From: Aquimarina sp.
GTDB lineage: Bacteria; Bacteroidota; Bacteroidia; Flavobacteriales; Flavobacteriaceae
Assembly: GCA_020628975.1 (NCBI GenBank)
Contig: JAHDEF010000041.1
Coordinates: forward strand, 4,779 to 11,342
Direction: 5' to 3'
Length of the DNA: 6,564 bases
In this document: positions 1 through 5,501 of the stretch, one piece after another
How positions within the stretch are numbered: the stretch's first letter is position 1
How the letters are laid out: each line of letters begins with the position of its first letter
The notes under the pieces: model-generated
Databases searched by the model: none
Told to the model about the DNA's origin: nothing
The model's input: only the letters and a program-made list of their open reading frames with translations
Program-made: the position numbers and the translations under genes

Positions 1-1311
1 AGCCCTATCATTTATGTCATCAACAAAATAGACGAGGAAAAACTGTTAATAGACCAAAAAAAAGAGGCTGAAATATTTAAAAACATCCATGATTTCATCC
101 ATATTAGTTGCAAAACACTTCAAAACTTTGAGCAACTACATGAACTTATTCGTACGGCTTTACCTAAATTACACGATAATATTTTTAGTGAGCAATTTGC
201 AGAATCGTGGCTAAATGTCAAAAAAGAACTAGAATCTAAAAAATCGGCACATCATATCTCTCTTACAGAATATAATACCCTCTGTAAACAACACGATTTA
301 AGTGAAGAAGAAGCCATCACCTGGTTGACTACACTTGATCGAATCGGAACAATCATTTATTTTGGTCAAAATGAAGCCCTAAAGGATTGGATTATTTTAG
401 ACCCTCAATGGATTAAAGACGCGCTTTGTAATGTCCTAGATAGTGATAGAATAAAAGAAGGTATCTTTGATGTTCGTGATTTTTCTCTGATATGGGGTAA
501 GTATTCCAATGATGAACACCAAAAATTAATGCAACTTCTGCTTGCCTATGAATTGGCATATCTTCAAAAAGATAAGCGGGGGAATAAGCAATATATTATC
601 CCTTCTATGTTGAATAAAACGCCGATTCCTTTCCCTAATCATCTATCGACTCCTGACGTTCAAATTCGCTTTACCTACCAACCTTTTATTCCTGCAGGTA
701 CGGTAAGTAAATTGATGGTGCGTTTACACCAATATATTTATAATGATCTAAAATGGAAAAATAATCTCGTTTTGCACCATCCTGAAACCAATACTTACGC
801 GCATATTTATGAACAAAGCAAAATGCAACAAGTCTACATCCATTTATTTGGCGAAAATGTCTCTCCACTCTATATACTAATCTATCAAGAATTAAAACAG
901 ATCAATACGAATCTCAAAAATGCGCGTTTTATAAAACACTTAGATTTTGAAGTAGAAGCCTTCAATGATGGTGAATGGGATCATTTAAAAATTTTACAAA
1001 AATACAAAGTACCCCAATTTTGCTTTCTCTGGGAAACGAATCATTTTATAAAAACAGAAAAAATATTTGATACGCTCGAGCAAATCAAAACGTTAATTGC
1101 GTCTAATAAACTAGAACAAGCACTTGATGAATTATTAGCGATGGCGGATGATAATCATAAAAATGAACTCACACTACTGAAAGCTAGATATATAAAACTT
1201 GAAGAAGATACCCGAATAGATATTATTAGCAGTGAAAATGCCCGTTTAGAAAGAAATAAAATTACCAACAGTATTTTAAAATTAATTGAACGTTTAAGCC
1301 TTAATGCCTAA
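1..1311 (+). CDS. ROCO-family GTPase (Roc-COR) with C-terminal EAD11-like domain, 5' truncated by window edge
   Basis: The reading frame is open from base 1 to the TAA at 1309-1311 (436 residues), so the start lies upstream. The first in-frame TTG at 325 is inside a domain and is not a credible start. Residues 5-11 (YVINKID) are the G4 motif of a Ras-like Roc domain and residues 35-39 (ISCKT) fit G5. Residues ~64-300 resemble a COR domain, with the features RIGTIIYF, LKDWIILDPQWI and a later segment around VRLHQYI. Residues ~360-432 match my recollection of the EAD11 pattern: LIASNKLEQALDELL, then ARYIKLEED and ERNKITNSILKLIE. In this family Roc-COR is a dimerising GTPase switch, usually preceded by leucine-rich repeats; effector-associated domains recruit partners carrying the same domain. 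It probably forms an operon with the gene 47 nt downstream. The upstream repeats and any effector partner are not visible. EAD11 is assigned from remembered motifs, not a profile search. Confidence 0.85.
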   Translation, partial: SPIIYVINKIDEEKLLIDQKKEAEIFKNIHDFIHISCKTLQNFEQLHELIRTALPKLHDNIFSEQFAESWLNVKKELESKKSAHHISLTEYNTLCKQHDLSEEEAITWLTTLDRIGTIIYFGQNEALKDWIILDPQWIKDALCNVLDSDRIKEGIFDVRDFSLIWGKYSNDEHQKLMQLLLAYELAYLQKDKRGNKQYIIPSMLNKTPIPFPNHLSTPDVQIRFTYQPFIPAGTVSKLMVRLHQYIYNDLKWKNNLVLHHPETNTYAHIYEQSKMQQVYIHLFGENVSPLYILIYQELKQINTNLKNARFIKHLDFEVEAFNDGEWDHLKILQKYKVPQFCFLWETNHFIKTEKIFDTLEQIKTLIASNKLEQALDELLAMADDNHKNELTLLKARYIKLEEDTRIDIISSENARLERNKITNSILKLIERLSLNA

Positions 1312-1358
1312 AATACATAAAGAAAAAATTTTGAACCCTTAATCATTCCATTATCTTG

Positions 1359-2090
1359 ATGCAATCCTACACGCAATCTATCAATGGCTATCCCCTCACG
1401 ATGCGTCACATCCAAGGTGGCACCTTCGATATGGGCGATGAATATGGCGATTTGGACGCAGACAGTCTACCCATCATAAAAGATGTAGCCGTCTCCGATT
1501 TTCACCTCGCAGAAGTACCCGTCACCCATGGACTATGGAAAGCGGTCATGGGCGCGTATAATTCGGAATCTCGGTTTTCAGGCAATGATCGACCTGTAGA
1601 GCGTGTTTCTTGGGATGATATTTGCCAAGAAAAGGGCTTTCTTGATCGCCTAAACGCACTTGACCCTCGAGCCGATGGTTTACAATATCGCCGCCCCACC
1701 GAGGCGCACTGGGAATTTGCGGCCCGAGGTGGAATTTATAACAATCCCTATCAATATGCTGGCAGCAATCGCCTGAAAGAAGTCGGCTGGTATGATGAAA
1801 ATAGCCACAGGGAAACAAAACCTGTAAAACTTAAACTTCCTAATGCCCTTGGTCTTTACGATATGAGCGGGAATGTATGGGAATGGTGCGCAGACCACTG
1901 GCATGAAAATCATAAGAACCGTCCCCTAAATGGCGATAACCCTTGGAATACAGGCGGCGACAAAAAACGTCGAGTGCTTCGTGGCGGGTCTTGGGACTTC
2001 AACAATAGCGGCAGTCGCGTGGCGTACCGCCTCAGGATCAATCGCGATAATCGAGACCTCAATATTGGGTTTCGATTAGCCCGGTACTAA
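1359..2090 (+). CDS. FGE-sulfatase/C-type-lectin-fold protein, catalytically dead, probable DGR target
   Basis: This 243-residue protein is a single FGE-sulfatase (SUMF1) domain. The hallmarks run in order: GGTFDMG (20-26), EVPVTHGLWKAVMG (52-65), PVERVSWDD (79-87), YRRPTEAHWEFAARGG (110-125), LYDMSGNVWEWC (166-177), RVLRGGSW (205-212) and GFRLARY (237-243). True formylglycine-generating enzymes carry a cysteine pair just after the RGGS motif. Here that stretch (213-239) has none, and the only cysteines are C89 and C177, so enzymatic activity is unlikely and a ligand-binding role fits better. Residues 213-236 look like a DGR variable region (separate entry). I chose ATG 1359 over TTG 1356 because it is the conventional codon and the family-like segment SINGYPLTMRHIQGG follows. 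No Shine-Dalgarno is visible and no signal peptide is evident, suggesting a cytoplasmic protein. GC is clearly higher than in the neighbours (about 45-62% in sampled lines against about 32% at the end of the ROCO gene). Confidence 0.9.
   Translation: MQSYTQSINGYPLTMRHIQGGTFDMGDEYGDLDADSLPIIKDVAVSDFHLAEVPVTHGLWKAVMGAYNSESRFSGNDRPVERVSWDDICQEKGFLDRLNALDPRADGLQYRRPTEAHWEFAARGGIYNNPYQYAGSNRLKEVGWYDENSHRETKPVKLKLPNALGLYDMSGNVWEWCADHWHENHKNRPLNGDNPWNTGGDKKRRVLRGGSWDFNNSGSRVAYRLRINRDNRDLNIGFRLARY
1980..2078 (+). other. Candidate DGR variable region at the 3' end of the FGE-like gene
   Basis: The codons for residues 208-240 follow the frame seen in DGR variable regions of the FGE/C-type-lectin class: RGGSW, a variable block, an Arg-spaced series and NIGFR at the end. 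Residues 213-219, 223, 225, 227, 228, 230, 231 and 233-236 all have codons ending in C or T. This is what results when AAC/AAT codons of a template repeat are mutagenised at their adenines. Asn, Asp, Phe and Tyr codons always end this way, so only about seven positions (S217, G218, S219, L225, I227, L234, I236) are informative. The constant positions are Arg (CGN mostly), V221, A222, G237 and F238. No template repeat or reverse transcriptase is in the window, so active diversification is inferred. Confidence 0.65.
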
Positions 2091-2131
2091 CCCTTGATCA
2101 CTTTTAGGCTTTTACCCTTTTTTAGCTTTAT

Positions 2132-2160
2132 CTCCGCGAAGCGGAGTCGCGATTTTTTTT
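2132..2160 (+). terminator. Rho-independent terminator-like hairpin after the FGE-like gene
   Basis: CTCCGC (2132-2137) and GCGGAG (2141-2146) form a perfect 6-bp GC-rich stem with a GAA loop, followed by T8 at 2153-2160. A competing stem, CGCGA (2135-2139) with TCGCG (2147-2151), abuts the T-run directly. The T-run lies on the plus-strand side only, so it should end the ROCO/FGE-like transcript rather than the convergent rep transcript. It starts 41 nt after the FGE-like stop codon. DGR target genes are sometimes followed by a GC-rich hairpin that helps retrohoming, so a dual role is possible but unproven. Confidence 0.7.
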
Positions 2161-2171
2161 AGAGGTATATT

Positions 2172-3317
2172 TCATTTATTCTTATACCATTCTTTAAAAG
2201 CAATACTAGTCATTTGCATCGCGATTTCTCGATTGTCTCGTTTTTCTTGCGATAATGCCTTTTTGCGGGTATGTACTTGTTCTATAATCCGACTAAATTG
2301 GTCATCTTTAAAAATGTCCTTTTTAAACCAACTTACCAAGACCGCGGCCCTCCCCTTCTGATCTTTAGCAGTCGATTTTTCCTCTACAATTTTATATATC
2401 TCTTCACAAAAGTAATCTTCATAACCCTGACAAACAGTTGATGGAATATTATTCAGTATTTTAAGGGCTATATCCTCATATATCCCTTTTTCTTTTAAAA
2501 ACTCCAATGCCATTTCTTGTGCATAGGTCAGTTGGCGTAAATCATTGGTAATTTTGGGTCGATCAATCTTTTTTGTCGCATCACTCACATAAAAGACGAT
2601 AGAGGTAATACTTCGCCCTGTTTTGAGGTATTCCATCTTGGGCATTTCCAAAATACCACTAGCATTAATACCTTCTTGAATTGGTTCTAATACACGAACA
2701 CGCAGATTTTTAAACGAACCATATTTTCCTTCAATGCGTAGTAACTTTTTTAACTCATCTATTTCAAAATGAATTTTTGTAACTGGGCCTTCCTTTTGGC
2801 GACGATCACGTTCTGCTTTGGCATATAATAAAAAGCGAATCGCATGCGCACTAGTGATGCCTTTGGGTAATTGTATATTGAGGAAATTGCGACGAAACCC
2901 CAATAATAAAGGCGTCATCTTATCATTAAATTCATAAGAGATATAAATACTCCCCTCTTTTGATTTCTTTGCACCTATGGCAGAAAAGATAGGCACATAC
3001 GACGGCAATACTTTTCCCTCAATCGAGACTTCTGAATCAAACTCACAGACCACTTTTGCCATACGTTTGGTGGCTTTTCGTATTTCATCATAGAAACCTC
3101 CAGAACGATTACCATCTTTGGCAAGAACCCGTTTTAAATCTGCTAAAGGAATAATGGCTTCTGGTGGCAATTCATCCTGATGACTTGGATTGAGTTGAGC
3201 CACCAAATACAAAAAGATGATCCATTCTCTTGCATTGGTAAAATCGACTTTCCCATTTAGCGCAAATTCATTGGCTAAACGAGCAATAGGTAGGTCTTTG
3301 GTTTTATGTTGTAACAT
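2172..3317 (-). CDS. Plasmid replication initiator, Rep_3 (RepB/Pi-like) family
   Basis: The 381-residue protein fits the two-winged-helix Rep_3 initiators of iteron plasmids. The first winged helix spans about residues 8-150, with an N-terminal segment ARLANEFALN and WIIFLYLVAQLN (32-43). The second spans about 152-250, with ITSAHAIRFLLYA (154-166) and a basic recognition segment KNLRVRVLEPIQEGIN (203-218). The C-terminal ~130 residues are less conserved; AAVLVSWFKKDIF (324-336) resembles the tail motif of related initiators. The family binds iterons as monomers to open the origin and binds its own promoter as dimers to repress it. Context fits: 11 iterons and an inverted-repeat operator lie directly upstream, and the gene reads away from them. 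The ATG at 3317 is the only sensible start, 18 nt from the operator. The stop is TGA at 2174-2172. The gene converges on the FGE-like gene. Confidence 0.92.
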   Translation of the reverse strand: MLQHKTKDLPIARLANEFALNGKVDFTNAREWIIFLYLVAQLNPSHQDELPPEAIIPLADLKRVLAKDGNRSGGFYDEIRKATKRMAKVVCEFDSEVSIEGKVLPSYVPIFSAIGAKKSKEGSIYISYEFNDKMTPLLLGFRRNFLNIQLPKGITSAHAIRFLLYAKAERDRRQKEGPVTKIHFEIDELKKLLRIEGKYGSFKNLRVRVLEPIQEGINASGILEMPKMEYLKTGRSITSIVFYVSDATKKIDRPKITNDLRQLTYAQEMALEFLKEKGIYEDIALKILNNIPSTVCQGYEDYFCEEIYKIVEEKSTAKDQKGRAAVLVSWFKKDIFKDDQFSRIIEQVHTRKKALSQEKRDNREIAMQMTSIAFKEWYKNK

Positions 3318-3334
3318 GCTGTAAATTTACATAA

Positions 3335-3362
3335 AGGTACACTAATTCGTATCATTGTACCT
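3335..3362. promoter_or_regulatory. Inverted-repeat operator of rep, sharing the iteron core
   Basis: AGGTACA (3335-3341) and TGTACCT (3356-3362) are perfect 7-bp inverted arms separated by 14 bp, 18 bp upstream of the rep start codon. TGTACCT is also the right half of the iteron, so the arms are half-iterons facing each other. Iteron plasmids use this arrangement for autorepression by Rep dimers. On the minus strand TACCTTTA (3339-3332) is a fair match to the Bacteroidota -7 box TAnnTTTG and overlaps the left arm, so bound Rep would block it; I found no convincing -33 box. The function is inferred from layout. Confidence 0.7.
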
Positions 3363-3390
3363 CTTAAATAATTAAAAAAAATCTGCTCGC

Positions 3391-3792
3391 GCCTGTTCTT
3401 GTACCTTTTTACTAAATGGTAGAACAATAAGCATAAAAATAGATCGTCCTGTTTATGTACCCCTGTGTGAAGACATACTCCTGTTTATGTACCTCCAAAG
3501 GGAAGCATTTATTTTTATCGTCCTGTTTGTGTACCTCTAAAGTCCTGTTTATGTACCCTTATAATGCCTTAGTGATCCCTTTAGGATACTTAATGCTAAG
3601 GAATAGAGGTGAAATAGGAAGCTATTGGCTATATTTCTAGGTAGTCCTGTTCATGTACCTTTTTGTGAGATTACATTCCTGTTTATGTACCTACTAAATC
3701 CTGTTTATGTACCTTTAAAAGGAGCTTTTATCTCCTGTTCATGTACTTATAAAGACCTGTTTATGTACTCTTTTTATCCTGTTTATGTACTC
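3391..3792 (+). repeat. Iteron array of the replication origin (11 copies of TCCTGTTTATGTACCT)
   Basis: Eleven direct copies of a 16-bp unit start at 3391 (degenerate, CTTG in place of TATG), 3447, 3479, 3521, 3543, 3645, 3677, 3699, 3733, 3755 and 3777. Single-base variants include TTCATG (3645, 3733), TTTGTG (3521) and loss of the second C of ACC in the last three copies. Start-to-start distances are 56, 32, 42, 22, 102, 32, 22, 34, 22 and 22, mostly near whole helical turns, so most sites face the same side of the helix. The uneven spacers rule out CRISPR. As the array lies upstream of a Rep_3 gene, these are the expected Rep binding sites of oriV. Confidence 0.93.
3567..3601. other. Imperfect hairpin inside the long iteron gap
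   Basis: CCTTAG (3567-3572) pairs with CTAAGG (3596-3601), and inside it ATCC (3575-3578) pairs with GGAT (3584-3587) around a CTTTA loop. It lies in the only long gap of the iteron array (3559-3644). It could be a priming site, a host-factor site or part of a small RNA; nothing in the sequence decides between these, and it may be chance. Confidence 0.3.
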
Positions 3793-4200
3793 CTGTAAAG
3801 GTATAATCAGTTGATATTCAATTAATTAGGAAGGTAACAAATATTAAATATAAAAGAAGAGAAAGATAAAACTCTTAAAGGGAAAGATGCTTTATAATTT
3901 TAAAGATTTTTTAATTGGATTTTACTTTGTGTAAAGTTAACAGAAGATGAATTTCTGTGTAATCAAATTAAATCTTACTAAGATTTATGTATCAAAAAAA
4001 TCGATTTTTCCATTTTTTAGATCAAAACAGAACTTTCTTTAAAAATTCTGCAATCAATTTTTTGCTTTTTAAGCGGTTAAAAAAATCGAAACAATGATCT
4101 ATAGCTTTTTGTGTTGAACGGTTTTTAAAACTGTTTATTTTAGTTGAATTTTAAAAAATAAAATCGAACTGGAAGTTGGCAAATCATACTTGAATACTAT
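3793..4200. other. AT-rich gene-free stretch beside the iterons, candidate DNA-unwinding region
   Basis: No reading frame with coding character is seen on either strand. The stretch is very AT-rich with many A and T runs, as expected for the duplex-unwinding part of an iteron origin. Small symmetric elements are visible: AAATCTT/AAGATTT around ACT (3970-3986) and a 14-bp palindrome AAAAATCGATTTTT (3996-4009). AAATCGA recurs near 4083 and 4161. No good DnaA box was found. The origin role is inferred only from base composition and position. Confidence 0.4.
3833..3848 (+). repeat. Left copy of a 16-bp inverted repeat bracketing the par region
   Basis: GGTAACAAATATTAAA at this site recurs exactly, in inverted orientation, at 5502-5517. 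The pair encloses the AT-rich stretch, the TACAGC repeats and the whole par cassette. A 16-bp exact match is unlikely by chance in a window of this size, although AT bias weakens that. This copy lies about 40 bp beyond the last iteron. Confidence 0.6.
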
Positions 4201-4213
4201 CTTATATAGCTTT

Positions 4214-4311
4214 TACAGCTAAAACAGCTTAATGGTATTACATATAAAAAGCTGTATATACAGCTTTTTATGTGTTAGCTGTAAAAGTGTGTTTTGCTGT
4301 ATCCAGCTTTT
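4214..4311. repeat. TACAGC repeat cluster with 28-bp perfect palindrome, downstream of the par cassette
   Basis: Positions 4244-4271 form a perfect 28-bp palindrome centred on AGCTGTATATACAGCT. Half-sites surround it: TACAGCT (4214-4220), ACAGCTT (4223-4229), AGCTGTA (4278-4284) and GCTG/CAGC around TATC (4296-4307) flanked by T4 on both sides. The 22-bp core at 4247-4268 is identical to 5473-5494 on the other side of the par genes. The best reading is a binding site for the RHH partition protein (centromere or operator). A bidirectional terminator is an alternative, but the stem is very AT-rich. From 4312 to 4402 I see nothing further. Confidence 0.55.
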
Positions 4312-4402
4312 GAAAAATGCTTATCCAAATTTTGAGGAAATTTTGATTGAATTGCTCATTTAATGCAGTAAACACCTTGTGTAAATTGTATGATAAATAA
4401 TA

Positions 4403-4456
4403 AAAAGCTGTATTTACAGCAAATACAGCTTTTGCTATAAATACAGCTTTTATAGC
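4403..4456. repeat. TACAGC inverted and direct repeats abutting the RHH gene stop
   Basis: A 13-bp perfect inverted repeat, AAAAGCTGTATTT (4403-4415) and AAATACAGCTTTT (4421-4433), encloses ACAGC. The right arm is repeated directly at 4439-4451. A second hairpin, GCTATAAA (4434-4441) with TTTATAGC (4449-4456), overlaps it and is followed by T5. The block ends 3 bp from the stop codon of the RHH gene (4460). Both a partition site and a weak terminator are possible; the shared TACAGC motif with the other two clusters favours protein binding. Confidence 0.5.
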
Positions 4457-4459
4457 TTT

Positions 4460-4720
4460 TTATGCATTGCGAATTAAATCAGAAATATAGTCCTTAATCG
4501 TCTTTCCTTCTTGCGAAGCTTTGACTTTTGCTTGACGATGAACGGATTCATCTAAATAAACAAATTTGCGTTTTTCTTTGACTTTTTTCTCTGCTTTTGG
4601 CGCAGCCTTCTTTTTTTCCGCTGCAGGTGCTTTTTTATCTTGCATGAGCTCCTTCCCTGCCTTTTCAATCTCACTTAATGGAGCATCTAGAAAACTTCGT
4701 CTTTTTCTATCCTTAGCCAT
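4460..4720 (-). CDS. Small ribbon-helix-helix partition protein (ParB-equivalent)
   Basis: The protein has 86 residues. Residues 1-28 are polar and basic, 29-51 are an Ala/Lys/Glu-rich and probably disordered linker, and 52-86 look like a ribbon-helix-helix fold: a strand KFVYLDE (52-58), then a helix with HRQAKVKASQEG (61-72) and a second helix TIKDYISDLIR (74-84). Such small RHH proteins act as the DNA-binding partner of short ParA proteins in type Ib partition systems, binding the centromere and often repressing the operon, with a flexible tail touching ParA. It starts (ATG 4720) only 3 nt after the parA stop, so the two are almost certainly co-transcribed and perhaps translationally coupled. 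The TACAGC repeats on both sides of the cassette are the likely DNA targets. A shared name such as parB would imply homology that is not there, so no symbol is given. Confidence 0.8.
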   Translation of the reverse strand: MAKDRKRRSFLDAPLSEIEKAGKELMQDKKAPAAEKKKAAPKAEKKVKEKRKFVYLDESVHRQAKVKASQEGKTIKDYISDLIRNA

Positions 4721-4723
4721 AAT

Positions 4724-5386
4724 CTAAAAATTAAATTTTTCAACAAATTCCTTATAAAAAGGCCCAAATCGTTTTTTCCCTTCTTTATTATCGAGAATAC
4801 TTTCATAAGTCGAAACACGCCCAATAGAGACTACATCTGATAATACAGTATCAAAAACGGGCATTTCATAATGTTCCATGAATTTTTTGGCAGATCGGTC
4901 CTCCAGTTTATTCCGTTTTAAATTGTGGAACGCATAATAAGTAAAGTCAAATCCTTTTTTCGTTTTGAATTTATCCAAATCCTTGATAATACTAATAAAT
5001 CGGCGCATACTTAGGCCCTCTAGGTCCCCTGCTTTAAAAGGAATCAGAATACTATCGCATACCGCAAGCATTGTTCCTATTTGCTCATCCTGAGCATTTG
5101 TAATTCGTGGAATATCAATGAAAATGACATCGTAATGCTCCGCATGATACTTTACTTCTTGTGCAATATACTTGGGAACAACCTGCTCAATTGGATATGG
5201 AGGCGTTTTATCTTCATAATCAACAGCTTCAAATTTTCTATAATCTAAAGCACTTTCTTGATGGTCACAGTCCAAATAAATGACCTTCAATCCTTGATTA
5301 ATAGCTAAACAGTTGGCTAAGTGTAAACCAATGGTCGTTTTTCCAACTCCGCCCTTTTGATTGGCAATAGAAATAATTCTCGTCAT
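4724..5386 (-). CDS. parA: ParA-family partition ATPase, short type Ib form
   Basis: The 220-residue protein begins directly with the deviant Walker A motif KGGVGKTT (11-18). The A' motif LDCDHQES (38-45) and Walker B segment YDVIFIDIP (85-93) follow. There is no N-terminal helix-turn-helix, which marks the short type Ib ParA proteins that rely on their partner for autoregulation. In this family ATP-bound ParA coats the nucleoid and is released by the centromere-bound partner, which moves plasmid copies apart. The RHH gene follows after 3 nt. A strong Bacteroidota promoter match lies at 5409-5439, which puts transcription start within roughly 20 nt of ATG 5386 and supports this start. The stop is TAG at 4726-4724. 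Related MinD/ParA-like proteins exist, but the pairing with the RHH gene and the plasmid setting favour partition. Confidence 0.92.
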   Translation of the reverse strand: MTRIISIANQKGGVGKTTIGLHLANCLAINQGLKVIYLDCDHQESALDYRKFEAVDYEDKTPPYPIEQVVPKYIAQEVKYHAEHYDVIFIDIPRITNAQDEQIGTMLAVCDSILIPFKAGDLEGLSMRRFISIIKDLDKFKTKKGFDFTYYAFHNLKRNKLEDRSAKKFMEHYEMPVFDTVLSDVVSIGRVSTYESILDNKEGKKRFGPFYKEFVEKFNF

Positions 5387-5408
5387 AGTAAATATACAGT
5401 TTTTGCTG

Positions 5409-5439
5409 CAAAGTTAAACAAATCAGCTTAATAAGCAAA
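5409..5439 (-). promoter_or_regulatory. Bacteroidota-type promoter of the par operon
   Basis: Read on the minus strand, TTTG (5439-5436) is followed by a 19-nt spacer and TAACTTTG (5416-5409). This is an exact match to the Bacteroidota primary-sigma consensus of a -33 TTTG and a -7 TAnnTTTG. The -7 box ends 22 nt before the parA ATG, so the leader would be short. Degenerate TACAG/CTGC elements (for example 5394-5408 and 5436-5445) surround it and could allow repression by the RHH protein. Confidence 0.75.
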
Positions 5440-5465
5440 TACTGCTTTTTACTATTTTTATAGTT

Positions 5466-5501
5466 ATACAGTAAAAGCTGTATATACAGCTTTTACTGTA
5501 T
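5466..5501. repeat. 36-bp perfect palindrome upstream of the par operon
   Basis: Both 18-base halves (5466-5483 and 5484-5501) are exact reverse complements with no spacer. The centre is AGCTGTATATACAGCT and the outer arms are ATACAGT/ACTGTAT. The central 22 bp are identical to the palindrome at 4247-4268. It lies about 27 bp upstream of the par -33 box and between traN and parA. It is the strongest candidate for the partition centromere or an operator. It might also slow transcription coming from traN. Confidence 0.65.

Noticed and set aside
686..868. 60-codon minus-strand reading frame within the ROCO gene
   Set aside because: It is a shadow of the COR-domain coding sequence with no features of its own.
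325..1311. ROCO gene starting at TTG 325
   Set aside because: The frame is open to base 1 and the upstream codons encode Roc G4/G5 motifs and the start of the COR domain.
1330..1359. Possible promoter TTTG-18-TATCTTG before the FGE-like gene
   Set aside because: The -7 match is imperfect and would overlap the start codon, while residues before Met15 fit the family, so read-through from the ROCO gene is simpler.
1502..1913. Three minus-strand reading frames (1502-1699, 1546-1818, 1680-1913) inside the FGE-like gene
   Set aside because: They lie antisense to a clearly conserved FGE-sulfatase domain, overlap each other and have no recognisable content.
1359..2090. Active formylglycine-generating (sulfatase-maturing) enzyme
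   Set aside because: The cysteine pair expected after the RGGS motif is absent and no sulfatase gene is nearby.
3455..3640. 61-codon plus-strand reading frame across the iterons
   Set aside because: Its repeated CLCTSK-type segments are simply translated iterons, it has no recognisable domain, and the region is better explained as oriV.
3391..3792. CRISPR array
   Set aside because: The repeats are only 16 bp, spacings run from 6 to 86 bp, and there are no cas genes; iterons next to a Rep_3 gene explain them.
4321..4329. DnaA box (TTATCCAAA)
   Set aside because: It has one mismatch to TTATCCACA and the same string occurs inside parA at 4971-4979, so it is not distinctive.
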